From the NCBI RefSeq assembly GCF_022458865.1, contig NZ_JAJNMU010000033.1, positions 36,140-100,139 of the forward strand: a stretch of 64,000 bases of DNA. Direction: 5' to 3'. How positions within the stretch are numbered: position 1 is the first letter of the stretch; every line of letters begins with the position of its first letter. Both the position numbers and the translations under genes were made by a program. The stretch comes from Paenibacillus periandrae. Its GTDB lineage: Bacteria; Bacillota; Bacilli; Paenibacillales; NBRC-103111. The notes below the pieces were generated by a model, which saw only the letters and a list, made by a program, of their open reading frames with translations, was not told where the DNA came from and searched no databases. Shown here one piece after another: positions 8,581 through 17,756 of this stretch.

Positions 8581-10230
8581 TTATTTGATGACATCTGTAT
8601 ATTGCTTCTCGATTTCGTTGGCACCCGCTGCCCTTGCTTTTTTCACATATTCATCAAAGGAATCGATCGGCTGATCACCTGTAATGATCTTGATATAGTT
8701 TTCGGTGGTCAGCTTCTGCATATCGGCCGTGTATTTCCCTGAGGCTTCTACGCTTGGCAGGTAAGAAGGTGGCGTACCTGTGCCCTTTACTTTGTCGGCA
8801 AGCTCATATTTGGCTTTGAAGATATCCTTAACAACCAGAGGGTTGTTCGTGTACATGCCGAAGGTACTAACGCCGCGTTGGGCCGTTTCAGTCGGATTCT
8901 TCAGCTTGGAGGCAATGGAGCCATCCTTGTTAACCGTATAATCCTTATCCTTGACTCCATAATTGACCAGCATATAGTAGTCTTTGTCGGTCACCAGCGT
9001 ATCAAGCATTTTCAGAATCGTATCCAGCTTTTTCGGATCTTTGGCTGCATTTTTGGTAATTACCAGCGTTTCGTTGTTATAACCCCAAATATTGGCCCCA
9101 AATGCTTTTCCGTCCGGCCCCTTGACCGCTTTGCCAAGCGCCCACGTTTCCCCATATTTGGCATCCGGTTTGACTTTCATAAATTCCTGATAGACGGGTC
9201 CACCCAGGTCTCCTTCCGTAAGAGGTGGCGTCCAGTGGTAGTACATCACATTGCCTGTTACGCCAATCCGGTTGTTAATAAAAGCATGAGAGGTTGCCCA
9301 ATAGCCGCCTTTATTCTCGCCCGTGACGAATTCAGGATCGATCACACCGTCCTTATACCATTTGGCCAGCAGCTTCAAGCCTTCCTTCATCTCCGGCTGA
9401 ATGGCATCCATCAGCACTTTGTTATCCTTGACGGTATACCAAAGAGCCGAATAAGGTGTGGTCCCTTTGATCACATCTGTAGGGATTGGGCCGAAGGCAC
9501 CTAAAACGGTTTGCATCGCAGTGCTTGAAAGACCGTAGGTGTCCTTTTTGCCATTTTTATCCGGGTCATTGTTCGTGAACTTGTAAATCGCATCCTCAAA
9601 CTCGGCCAGTGTTTCCGGCACTTTGGTAATGCCTACGTTGTTCAGCCAATCCATTCGCCATACAAGACTGGTCGGATAAGTGCCATCCAGCTGGAATGCC
9701 GATAAGCCGTAGTTTTTGCCTTTATACATACTGGAGCGGAAGGCTGAGCCTGAAGTATCGTTATCCAATATCAGCTTGTAATAATTCGGTGCCTTCTGTT
9801 TGATCATATCAACCGGTAGCTCTGCCGCTACTCCGCTATCTACCAGTTTGGAAAGCTCAAAGCCCTTCAGTCTGAGAATGTCCGGTATTTCGCCAGAGGC
9901 CATTCGCACATTGAACACTTCACTATATTTCTGGGAATCCGCAGTCCATACATTAAGCTTGGCATTAAACCGTTTGGAGATTTCTTGCAGCACTTCCGAA
10001 TTGGGATCGGGAGCTACGTCATTGATGTTATAGCCTGCCCATTCGATCGTGACAGGTGCCTCATTCTTCGGCTGTGCCGTCGCTCCTTTATCTGCAGCCG
10101 CAGGGGGGGCTGCTGCTGGAGACGCTGCCGGGGCTGATGTGCTGCCACCACTGCTGCATGCAGCCATCGTTCCTGCTAACAAGGCAGCGCTCACCCAACT
10201 GCCTACATGACGAACTATTTTTGGATTCAT
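8581..10230 (-). CDS. Extracellular solute-binding lipoprotein, sugar ABC transporter (locus 1)
   Basis: 549 residues. The signal peptide ends in a lipobox (GTMAACSS, Cys25), followed by a low-complexity Ala/Pro linker (about 30-45). The remainder is a family-1 binding protein of the LplA type, with VRMASGEIPDIL near residue 110 and DPDKNGKKDTYGL near 225. It captures an oligosaccharide outside the membrane and delivers it to the two permeases encoded just upstream in the same operon. Length and features are normal for the Paenibacillus LplA group. The substrate is unknown; the beta-helix gene downstream suggests a plant or microbial polysaccharide fragment. Confidence 0.9.
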   Translation of the reverse strand: MNPKIVRHVGSWVSAALLAGTMAACSSGGSTSAPAASPAAAPPAAADKGATAQPKNEAPVTIEWAGYNINDVAPDPNSEVLQEISKRFNAKLNVWTADSQKYSEVFNVRMASGEIPDILRLKGFELSKLVDSGVAAELPVDMIKQKAPNYYKLILDNDTSGSAFRSSMYKGKNYGLSAFQLDGTYPTSLVWRMDWLNNVGITKVPETLAEFEDAIYKFTNNDPDKNGKKDTYGLSSTAMQTVLGAFGPIPTDVIKGTTPYSALWYTVKDNKVLMDAIQPEMKEGLKLLAKWYKDGVIDPEFVTGENKGGYWATSHAFINNRIGVTGNVMYYHWTPPLTEGDLGGPVYQEFMKVKPDAKYGETWALGKAVKGPDGKAFGANIWGYNNETLVITKNAAKDPKKLDTILKMLDTLVTDKDYYMLVNYGVKDKDYTVNKDGSIASKLKNPTETAQRGVSTFGMYTNNPLVVKDIFKAKYELADKVKGTGTPPSYLPSVEASGKYTADMQKLTTENYIKIITGDQPIDSFDEYVKKARAAGANEIEKQYTDVIK

Positions 10231-10301
10231 TTAAGACCCTCCTATAATGGATATGATAAGCCGTCCAGATATAAAAGTTATCTACTTCTACAGGAACGGG
10301 G

Positions 10302-11189
10302 TTAACCTTTTAATGAGCCGATCATAACGCCCTTAACGAAATACTTTTGCAGGAACGGGTACACGACCAGCAAGGGCAGCAGAGATACCATGAGCGCAGC
10401 CATTTTCATTGTGTCGGTGTTGGCATAGATCGTATTGGCAGCCTCAACCGCCTGCGGCTCGGAGCCCTCGAATAAAATCTTGCGCAGCACGAGCTGCAGC
10501 ACGGCCTTATTGGAATCCTTAAGATAAATCATCGCATTAAACCATTCGTTCCAGTGGTAGACCATTGTCCATAAGCCGACTGTGGCAAGAATCGGAATCG
10601 AAATCGGCAGGATGATCCGCGTCAAAATGATGAACTCGTTGGCACCGTCAATTCTGGCTGATTCCTGAATTTCCTCAGGGAGCGACATAAAGTAGTTGCG
10701 GATGATCAGCATCGTAAACGTGTTGATCGCTACAGGCAATACCAGCGCCCAGATGCTGTTGTACAGCCCAATGCCTTTGACAATCAAATAAGTCGGGATT
10801 AATCCTCCACTAAAAAACATCGTGAATACCATGAAGATCGTCCAGAACTTGCGATGCACCAGAGTTTTCTTCGATAAAGGATAGGCCGCCAGGATCATCA
10901 AGGTCATGGATATGATAATCCCAATGATCACCCGCAGGATCGTATTCATATATCCCGTCCAGATTTGCTGATAGGCGAGTACCTTGCGGTAGCCATCAAA
11001 GTCAAATTCCAACGGAATTAAATGAACCCCATAGCTGCTGACCACATGCGGCGGACTCATTGAAACTGTTACCACCTGCATGAAGGGGATGATCGTCATT
11101 ATACTGAGCAGGATCAACGTGACATACACAATCGTATCCACGATAAAATCTTCAACTGTTCGTTTTCTTTTCTTACGCACTGTGTCCAT
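10302..11189 (-). CDS. Sugar ABC transporter permease, LplC/YtcP type (locus 1)
   Basis: 295 residues with six predicted membrane segments. The EAA-loop signature, which contacts the ATPase, reads EIQESARIDGANEFIILTRI near residue 195. The C-terminus FLQKYFVKGVMIGSLKG is the typical end of this family. I start at the ATG at 11189 because AGGTGA lies 8 bases before it; a GTG at 11201 directly abuts the upstream stop codon but has no ribosome site. It pairs with the LplB-type permease immediately upstream to form the membrane channel. Confidence 0.9.
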   Translation of the reverse strand: MDTVRKKRKRTVEDFIVDTIVYVTLILLSIMTIIPFMQVVTVSMSPPHVVSSYGVHLIPLEFDFDGYRKVLAYQQIWTGYMNTILRVIIGIIISMTLMILAAYPLSKKTLVHRKFWTIFMVFTMFFSGGLIPTYLIVKGIGLYNSIWALVLPVAINTFTMLIIRNYFMSLPEEIQESARIDGANEFIILTRIILPISIPILATVGLWTMVYHWNEWFNAMIYLKDSNKAVLQLVLRKILFEGSEPQAVEAANTIYANTDTMKMAALMVSLLPLLVVYPFLQKYFVKGVMIGSLKG

Positions 11190-11201
11190 TACTTCCGTCA
11201 C

Positions 11202-12170
11202 CTACCATAGAGAATAGTCGTTGGTTTTCTTGGCTACATAATTCGTTAGCAATATTAACAGGAAGGCGATGATGTTTTTAAATAGTCCCACAGTCGTCGC
11301 AAAGCTGTAATCGCCCTTAACCAAACCAATCTGATACGTATACGTCGATATGACGTCCCCAACCGAAAGAACCGAAGCGTTCAACAAATTGTATACCTGG
11401 TCAAAATCATCATTGATGATACCGCCGACCGCAAAAATAAACATGATCGTAACCACAGGCATGATCGATGGCATCGTAATATTCCAGATTTTCCGCAGCC
11501 TGCCCGCCCCATCCATATCAGCTGCATCGTACAGCTCCGGATCGACACTTGTAATAGCAGCCAAATAGATGATCGTGGACCAGCCGACCTCCTTCCAAAT
11601 CGAGGAGAGCACGAGAATAGTTCGAAACCAGGCTTCGCTCGTCACGAAAAAAATCGATTTGTAGCCGAGTGACATGATGATCGCATTGATCAACCCTCGG
11701 GTCGGGGAGAGGAATTCAATGACAATGCCGCCGAGAATAACCCACGAAATGAAGTGCGGCAGGTAGGTGATCGTCTGCACCGCTTTCTTGAACACAGCAA
11801 TCCGTACCTCATTCAAAATCAAACACAGGATGATCGGTGCGGGGAATCCAAAAATCAATTTATAAGTGCTGATGATGAGCGTATTCTTCAGTACAGGCAG
11901 GAAATACAGCCCTGTGAACAGCTCCCTGAAATGATCCAGCCCGACCCATTCGCTTTCCGCAACCCCCTTGAGCGGGTAATAATTTTGAAAAGCGATCACG
12001 ATTCCATATAAGGGTGCATAGTGGAAAATAAGGTAATATGCGATGACCGGAATCAGCATAAAGAAAAAATATTTTTGTTTCCAATACAGCTTGATGAAGC
12101 CTTCTCTCTTCGCCTGACGCTGCAAGCGATTGTTCAGTTCTGCTGCGGGAGCGACCGAATTGCTCTCCAT
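11202..12170 (-). CDS. Sugar ABC transporter permease, LplB type (locus 1)
   Basis: 322 residues with six membrane segments and the inner-loop signature ELYDAADMDGAGRLRKIW. It ends with the usual NDYSLW. The ATG at 12170 is chosen because GGAGG lies 7 bases before it; the frame stays open for 25 more codons upstream, but that stretch has no ribosome site. It is first in the transporter operon, behind a terminator that follows the sensor gene. It works with the LplC-type permease and a shared ATPase encoded elsewhere. Confidence 0.9.
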   Translation of the reverse strand: MESNSVAPAAELNNRLQRQAKREGFIKLYWKQKYFFFMLIPVIAYYLIFHYAPLYGIVIAFQNYYPLKGVAESEWVGLDHFRELFTGLYFLPVLKNTLIISTYKLIFGFPAPIILCLILNEVRIAVFKKAVQTITYLPHFISWVILGGIVIEFLSPTRGLINAIIMSLGYKSIFFVTSEAWFRTILVLSSIWKEVGWSTIIYLAAITSVDPELYDAADMDGAGRLRKIWNITMPSIMPVVTIMFIFAVGGIINDDFDQVYNLLNASVLSVGDVISTYTYQIGLVKGDYSFATTVGLFKNIIAFLLILLTNYVAKKTNDYSLW

Positions 12171-12418
12171 GCCCATTCCTCCTGTTCCAATCTGTTGTCT
12201 GTGCCTGATGCCTTTATCGTACGTTCTGGGGTCTGCCATCGACAAGCGTCAATAACTTTACACCGGTGCTGTTTTTTTTACGTCTTTGATTGCAAGAGCG
12301 CATTGTTCCCTGCTCCAGTCGTGCAGCTGTCAATTTTTTTACCTGTGCTGCTATTTTTACTTTTCACTCGCTCCCTACCTCCAGCGCCTGATATTCCTGG
12401 TTTCTTAGCTGAAACAAC
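12171..12418 (-). promoter_or_regulatory. Leader and promoter region of the locus 1 transporter operon
   Basis: About 250 bases between the sensor-gene terminator and the first permease gene contain no convincing coding sequence. A long 5' leader and the promoter for the transporter operon must lie here. I see no classical -10/-35 pair or known riboswitch; control by the AraC-type sensor protein upstream is the simplest expectation. Confidence 0.35.
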
Positions 12419-12449
12419 AAAAAGCCGCGGCGACTTGCTCACCACAGCT
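12419..12449 (-). terminator. Rho-independent terminator after the locus 1 sensor gene
   Basis: On the minus strand AGCTGTGG pairs with CCGCGGCT (two G-U pairs), followed by TTTTTGTTG. It lies just downstream of the sensor-gene stop codon and separates it from the permease operon. Confidence 0.6.
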
Positions 12450-12471
12450 TTATAGTGATTGTTCTAAAAGA

Positions 12472-14754
12472 TTAACCACTCAGGCTATCCCGGTAGCTTT
12501 TGGGTGTAAAACCAAACTTTTCTTTGAATAGCTTGGCAAAATATCTCGGGCTCGTATAACCAAGCTTCTCGGCAATGTCTTTGATCGATAAATCCGATTC
12601 CCTGAGCAGACTTTCCGCATGCTTCATCTTGATCCCAGCCAAGTGCTCCGAAAAATTCGACCCCATTACGGATTTATAAATCCGGCTCACATAGCTGGAA
12701 TTCATATGTATGCCCTCGCTTAAGGAGGAAAGCGATATTTCATTGTAAATATTTTGTTCGATATAGGCCATAATCTGCCGTTCCAGCGCAGTTCCGGGAT
12801 CATTATTGACATCCGTTGTGTGATAGTCCATGATTTGCACCGCTACTTCAGACAGCCAATCCGTTAAGCTTGCGACATTATCCAATTTTCTGCCATAATC
12901 CCGGATGTCGTAGCCGAGAAAACGCTCCAGATCAATGTCCATGGCGATCGCCGTTGTGCGTATAACCGAAATAGCATCAAACACCGTGTTGCGGCAAAAG
13001 TCAATATGATACCTGCCGGAGATGAGTCCCTTCAGCAAAATATCGAGAATGGAACCAACCATTTCTTTATTCCGGCTGCGAACCGCTGCAGACAGCTGCT
13101 CCATAATCTGCAAGCCACTGCCGTATTCCTTGCGGCTGGTTATTGCCAGCTCTTCATATACGATTAATGATTGGTCAGGCATAATGAAGGCATAATTCAA
13201 GCAATCGCAGGCTTCCGCATAGGACCGGGCAATATTGGCATAACTATGCTCATATTCCTGACCGAAGCCAAGCACAAACTTCCCTTTGATCTGAGCACCG
13301 ATACTGCTGCAAATCTCCTCCTTATCGATAGCTTTGGAGTAATTCAGCATGGCCACTATGTTGCCCGCATTATCAATGGTTGAGCAGAGCCAGTAATCCT
13401 CCTGAGCCTCGAAATTGTGCAGCATACTATAAGGAACAATCATTTCATTCCCAAGACCTGTTCCCTCCACATCGAAAATCTTTAAGGCCATGCAGGCTGT
13501 TTTGTTATGACAGAACTGGATGTCTAGCATCTGCTCCATGTGTTCGACCTGTGGATCATTCTGATCCATATCCCCCTGCAGGAGCCTCATAATAAATTTA
13601 TCACGGATAATGGGCTTGTTAGCTTCCATTTGATGATGCAAATCATGTATGGTTTTGGACACACGATCGATTACATTGTGAAGTAGCGTGTATTCGCTTT
13701 TCGTCCCTTTCTCCAGCTGGCCTTCAGCATTTCCCAGATTGAGAATGGTCTGAATGACTCTGCGCAGTGGTTTATTCGCCCGATGCGTTATGTAGACAGA
13801 CAGCAGCAGGCTTACCGTGAGCAGAATGATCGTAGTAATAATTAAATAATGAGTCAGCTGCTTTGACTTCTGATATAGCTTATCAATCGAAATAACGGAA
13901 ACATATTTCCAATTATTGTATTTGGATTTTGAATAGGATACAACGCTTTGGACGCCTTCAACTGAAGACTCGAAGGTACCATCGTCCGTTTGCAGCAGAG
14001 TTTGAATATAATCCTTTTGATTGAAATTATGGCCGATCCACTGCTTATCGCTATGAACGAGCACATTGCCTGCTTCATCGAGAATAAATAAAACTTCACC
14101 GTCTGTAGGTGAGGATTGAATCAAATTATGGATCGCACTTTCTTTAATATTAATGGCAACGACTGCTTGTCTATTGGAAATATTATCGATTAACGGGATA
14201 TTGGACAAATATGTAATAACCGGCATATTCAAGGGCATCGATATTCGTGGAGCCAACCAACGATTGGGCGTTTCCTGGTTCCTTAATACGTCGATCCATG
14301 CATCATCCAGACTTTTTCTGGAGCTTGCGGAATCCAGGTAGGAGTTGTACTTATCATTAATATATACATTTCCTGCTGTATACCAGACTTCAACGGACTG
14401 CAGGAAGTTCAGCTTATACGGGATATCCGTCAAATAGTTGCTGACCTCGGCAATCTTAAAGCCATTGCCACTAATATCGTGTGTAAGCGGGTAGGCTAGA
14501 ATTTCATTGCTTGGTATATCGGAGAAATAAATATTGACCAATCTGATGACGCGATCGAGAATGGTTTCATCCACTGCGTACTTGAGCTTGTTGACATCTT
14601 GCGTGCTTTGTCTCATGATCTCCTCATTATAAGCCGTTGAAAAGTAATGAATATACAGCACCTGGGGAACCAAGGAAATAATGATCACGAGCAAGATGTT
14701 GAAGATGAGGATCCGTGAATAAACTGTATTTATCTTGGCTCGTATATTAAACAC
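12472..14754 (-). CDS. Membrane-bound AraC-family sensor-regulator (locus 1)
   Basis: 760 residues. Membrane segments at about 16-38 and 285-310 (LIITTIILLTVSLLLSVY) flank an extracellular Cache-like domain. A linker of about 350 residues follows, and the C-terminus (about 660-758) is an AraC DNA-binding domain with SLSEGIHMNSSYVSRIYK and DIAEKLGYTSPRYFAKLFKEKFGFTPKSYR. The architecture joins sensing and DNA binding in one protein, as in the YtdP/YesS group. The GTG at 14754 is preferred because AAGGGGG lies 6 bases upstream; the longer frame to 14799 lacks a ribosome site. It precedes the locus 1 transporter and probably activates it when its sugar or loaded binding protein is sensed. Confidence 0.87.
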   Translation of the reverse strand: MFNIRAKINTVYSRILIFNILLVIIISLVPQVLYIHYFSTAYNEEIMRQSTQDVNKLKYAVDETILDRVIRLVNIYFSDIPSNEILAYPLTHDISGNGFKIAEVSNYLTDIPYKLNFLQSVEVWYTAGNVYINDKYNSYLDSASSRKSLDDAWIDVLRNQETPNRWLAPRISMPLNMPVITYLSNIPLIDNISNRQAVVAINIKESAIHNLIQSSPTDGEVLFILDEAGNVLVHSDKQWIGHNFNQKDYIQTLLQTDDGTFESSVEGVQSVVSYSKSKYNNWKYVSVISIDKLYQKSKQLTHYLIITTIILLTVSLLLSVYITHRANKPLRRVIQTILNLGNAEGQLEKGTKSEYTLLHNVIDRVSKTIHDLHHQMEANKPIIRDKFIMRLLQGDMDQNDPQVEHMEQMLDIQFCHNKTACMALKIFDVEGTGLGNEMIVPYSMLHNFEAQEDYWLCSTIDNAGNIVAMLNYSKAIDKEEICSSIGAQIKGKFVLGFGQEYEHSYANIARSYAEACDCLNYAFIMPDQSLIVYEELAITSRKEYGSGLQIMEQLSAAVRSRNKEMVGSILDILLKGLISGRYHIDFCRNTVFDAISVIRTTAIAMDIDLERFLGYDIRDYGRKLDNVASLTDWLSEVAVQIMDYHTTDVNNDPGTALERQIMAYIEQNIYNEISLSSLSEGIHMNSSYVSRIYKSVMGSNFSEHLAGIKMKHAESLLRESDLSIKDIAEKLGYTSPRYFAKLFKEKFGFTPKSYRDSLSG

Positions 14755-14838
14755 GGAACACCCCCTTAGGTTATTACCTGCTAATCCGTACAAACACATA
14801 CGTCTATAGGCAGCAGAAAAGACTTAACATTATCGCAT

Positions 14839-14852
14839 TTAAAGCGTTTACA
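14839..14852 (-). promoter_or_regulatory. Candidate cre (CcpA) site upstream of the locus 1 sensor gene
   Basis: TGTAAACGCTTTAA on the minus strand fits the cre consensus TGWAANCGNTNWCA at 13 of 14 positions and lies about 85 bases before the GTG start. Predicted only. Confidence 0.45.
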
Positions 14853-14913
14853 TGAAGTGGAATCATGAATACTTCCAATATATCACAAAACCGATATCCC
14901 TACATGGGCCGAT

Positions 14914-14939
14914 AAAGAAAACCGCCTTTAATGACGGCT
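14914..14939 (-). terminator. Terminator after the csoR-like gene
   Basis: On the minus strand GCCGTC-ATTAAA-GGCGGT is followed by TTTCTTT. The stem is short (six pairs, two of them G-T), so strength is uncertain. It lies about 70 bases beyond the stop codon of the CsoR-like gene. Confidence 0.5.
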
Positions 14940-15010
14940 CCTCCTTGCGTTCCCTTAATAGTTTAACAGCGTTAAAAGTTAATAGCGTTCAATAACCGGA
15001 TATCGATAGC

Positions 15011-15406
15011 TTATTTCATCAGCTTGCCCATAGTTTTCAACAGCTCATCAATGACATCCGTATCTCCCTGCTCCAGCCGCTCGACCAGACAGCTTTTCAT
15101 ATGGCCCTCCAGCAAAATTTTGCCGACGCCATTAAGTGCGGATTGAATCGCTGCGATCTGGTTGAGCACATCATCACAATAAGTGTCGCGCTCAATCATT
15201 CCCTTAACGCCACGAATCTGGCCCTCAATCCGGTTCAGCCTCGTTGTCAGACTGCTCTTGACCTGATCGGAATGGTGACTTTGACGTGTCCCATGGATTG
15301 TACAGCCAACTGCTTCTGATTCTGTATCGCTCACATCCATCTCAGCGGTCACAGATACTTCCTGAGGCTGTTGAACGGCCTGATCATCAGGTGTGTTCCC
15401 ACTCAT
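15011..15406 (-). CDS. CsoR-type metal-sensing repressor with N-terminal extension
   Basis: 131 residues. The C-terminal 85 form the all-helical CsoR/RcnR/FrmR domain (LTTRLNRIEGQIRGVKGMIE). The copper-ligand set is visible: Cys in DTYCDDV and His...Cys in EGHMKSC, the Cys-His-Cys pattern of Cu(I)-sensing CsoR. About 40 extra N-terminal residues, acidic and unlike the core, include CTIHGTRQSHH, which might add metal ligands. The start at 15406 is the best-supported ATG (weak AAGTGAG site); earlier in-frame ATGs exist. No copA or copZ lies next to it, so its target is elsewhere or is itself. FrmR-like aldehyde sensing is the main alternative. Confidence 0.8.
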   Translation of the reverse strand: MSGNTPDDQAVQQPQEVSVTAEMDVSDTESEAVGCTIHGTRQSHHSDQVKSSLTTRLNRIEGQIRGVKGMIERDTYCDDVLNQIAAIQSALNGVGKILLEGHMKSCLVERLEQGDTDVIDELLKTMGKLMK

Positions 15407-15492
15407 ATTACTCACTTCGCTTTCCACGATGCGGGTCATGCGCCCGCAGAATTGTATGTTTATTATACAATATTTCCTGATCCAGCCGCAGC

Positions 15493-15520
15493 AAAAAACC
15501 TTTCGCATAACGCGAAAGGC
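15493..15520 (-). terminator. Rho-independent terminator after the Gfo/Idh/MocA gene
   Basis: Minus strand: CCTTTCGC-GTTAT-GCGAAAGG followed by six Ts. A strong, simple hairpin directly downstream of the dehydrogenase gene. Confidence 0.8.
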
Positions 15521-15556
15521 TCGATAGATGTAACGTTAACCAAATTAATAAGCAGC

Positions 15557-16630
15557 TTACAGTTCAGGAATAAAAATATCGACTTCCCGCTTCAGCTCGC
15601 TCGAGCGCAATATACCGTCAATAATTGCCTGATTACGAATAATTTCTGATCCTGGAATAGGAGCAGGACGGCCCTCCTGGATCGCAGTGACAAAATCGCG
15701 GATCTTCTCATAAAAAATGTTGATCTGGTGCTGCTTGACAGGAAAAGCGCTCTCCGTGTTGTGACCCAAAATATCATGAAACAGCGATACCGAAGTAATG
15801 CCGCCATCCCAGGCCCCGTTACCGGAAGGTGTGACCTTCAAGCCAGCGTCAGTGCCAAGGAACAGAGTAGGTCCAAGCGTATCCATATGCATAGCCCAGC
15901 CGATTTTGAAATTGACGACAAGATCTCCTTCAAAGCGGATCATCGCCATCCCGAAGTCTTCGACCTCGAACGCGCTGGCCTGCGGATGATAGTGAGGATT
16001 CGTGCCAAAATGGTTACTCGTCATCGCTGAAACCGTCAGCGGCTTCGGATACCCAAGAGCATTAAGCACCATATCGAGTGAATAACAGCCAATGTCGGCC
16101 AATGCTCCGGCGCCAGCCAGCTGCTTGGAAATAAAGGTGCCCTTCGGCATGCCTCTGCGCCTTCCGCCACCTGTTTGTACATAGTATACGTTGCCAAGCT
16201 GTCCGGACCGAACGATATCGCGGATCATTTGCATGTTCGGATCGTAGCGGGGCTGAAAGGCGATGGATAACATTTTGTCGGTTTGTTTGGACGTTTGCAC
16301 CATTTCTACAGCCTGCTCCATCGTGACTGCCATCGGTTTTTCCACAAGGACGTGCTTACCTGCACGCAAAGAGTCCACGCTGATCGAGTGGTGCGAGACG
16401 TTGGGCGTGCAAATACTGACTCCATCCAGCTCCAGTTCCAGCAGCTTGTTATGGTCGTCAAACGCCTTCACATTCTCCAACTCATGCCTTGCGATAAATT
16501 CTTCAGCTTTACCTGGAATAATATCGGCTACCCCGACAATTTCCACATCATTCATAAGTCGATAAGCCTTCAAATGCGCGCCTGCAATGTTGCCACTGCC
16601 GATAATACCAATCTTTATTGTCTGTGCCAC
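15557..16630 (-). CDS. Gfo/Idh/MocA-family NAD(P)-dependent sugar dehydrogenase
   Basis: 357 residues. The Rossmann fold opens with KIGIIGSGNIAGAHL, and CTPNVSHHSISVDSLRAGKHVLVEKPMAVT carries the EKP catalytic-lysine motif. The C-terminal alpha/beta domain includes GALADIGCYSLDMVLNALG, where Asp/His-type residues normally complete the active site. The start is a GTG preceded by AGGAGG. These enzymes oxidise or reduce sugars, inositols or their acids in the cytoplasm. It follows an AraC-regulator gene by about 110 bases on the same strand. The FAD-oxidoreductase gene across the divergent promoter suggests one sugar-oxidation locus, but the substrate is unknown. Confidence 0.87.
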   Translation of the reverse strand: MAQTIKIGIIGSGNIAGAHLKAYRLMNDVEIVGVADIIPGKAEEFIARHELENVKAFDDHNKLLELELDGVSICTPNVSHHSISVDSLRAGKHVLVEKPMAVTMEQAVEMVQTSKQTDKMLSIAFQPRYDPNMQMIRDIVRSGQLGNVYYVQTGGGRRRGMPKGTFISKQLAGAGALADIGCYSLDMVLNALGYPKPLTVSAMTSNHFGTNPHYHPQASAFEVEDFGMAMIRFEGDLVVNFKIGWAMHMDTLGPTLFLGTDAGLKVTPSGNGAWDGGITSVSLFHDILGHNTESAFPVKQHQINIFYEKIRDFVTAIQEGRPAPIPGSEIIRNQAIIDGILRSSELKREVDIFIPEL

Positions 16631-16740
16631 CCTTGTCGCCTCCTGTACTTGTAACCAAGCTTGTATGATTAGCCAAATTCTATCATGTTCCGGGTAGGCT
16701 TCCTACTGCGAAAAGATGACATACTGCTTCAACATTGCGA

Positions 16741-17583
16741 CTACACCCGATGCATTTTACGATATTGAGAGGGACTTGCCTTCATCCTCCTCGTAAACAC
16801 GCGGCTCAAATAAAAACCGCTCTCATACCCGCAGCGTTCGGCGATTTGCTCCAGAGTCATTTCGGTTTCAAGCAGCAGCGTCTGTGCTTTCTGCATGCGA
16901 AGGGTCGTCAAATAATCGATTGGCGTTGTCCCGTGAGCCGCGTAAAACTTCCTCGTAAATTGCACTGGGCTTAAATCCTGACTGGCACTCAGCTCTTTCA
17001 GACTGACCGGCTCAAAAGCATGCTGCTGCAGCCATCTGGTTGCTTCTACAATTTTGGGGTCCTTGTCCTGCTGCTCGTTCGTCTGTTGGGAAAAGCCGCT
17101 CTCGACCACATGCTGCTGCCACAGATCATTCAAATAATGGTCCCACAGCAGCAGCCGCTGCTCATCCGGCAAACGTGTTAATTGGTGGATGTAGTAGTAG
17201 GTGGAAGACAGCCGATTATGGTCCATATAGGTAAGGTGAACGGGCGGGGCGAAGTCAGATGTTGATGTCCCCTCGTTTCGAAACGTTGCTGCATTTGGCA
17301 GCATGGATGGGAAGGTGTCCGCCAGCCAGCCGAGCCTAATAAAATGGAACGAAACCGGCTCCAGCACCTCCCGTTCAAACACAACACCTGGCGGGCACAG
17401 GATGGCATCGCCAAATATCGCAGTTCCAGCCGCCTCTCCGATTCGGTAGCGAAAGGAGCCATTCTCGACAGCAAACATCACCCATTCCGCATAGCTGTCC
17501 TGCACGAACTGGAATTTGTCCTTCTTGTACCAATAAGCATAGCTAATAAAATAAGGCTTCCATTCCCATAACGGTGCGTGCAT
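16741..17583 (-). CDS. AraC-family transcriptional regulator
   Basis: 280 residues. The N-terminal 150 residues look like the cupin-type AraC ligand domain. The C-terminal 100 hold two helix-turn-helix motifs, including LSASQDLSPVQFTRKFYAAHGTTPIDYL and IAERCGYESGFYLSRVFTRRMKASPSQYRK. A GGAGGAG ribosome site precedes the ATG. It is divergent from the FAD-oxidoreductase gene and upstream of the sugar dehydrogenase gene, so it probably controls both in response to a sugar. Confidence 0.87.
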   Translation of the reverse strand: MHAPLWEWKPYFISYAYWYKKDKFQFVQDSYAEWVMFAVENGSFRYRIGEAAGTAIFGDAILCPPGVVFEREVLEPVSFHFIRLGWLADTFPSMLPNAATFRNEGTSTSDFAPPVHLTYMDHNRLSSTYYYIHQLTRLPDEQRLLLWDHYLNDLWQQHVVESGFSQQTNEQQDKDPKIVEATRWLQQHAFEPVSLKELSASQDLSPVQFTRKFYAAHGTTPIDYLTTLRMQKAQTLLLETEMTLEQIAERCGYESGFYLSRVFTRRMKASPSQYRKMHRV

Positions 17584-17756
17584 ACGGCTCCTCCTCTGGA
17601 TTCACTTGTTCCCGTCTGATCAGGCAGCAGCGGCCTGATTCCCGAATAATGAAATAAAGGATATGTCTGATGTATCATCCGTGTATGTTCATCGCAGATG
17701 ACCAATTTTATAATGAAATTACAGATATCAACTATTATACTACTGAGGTGATCCTA

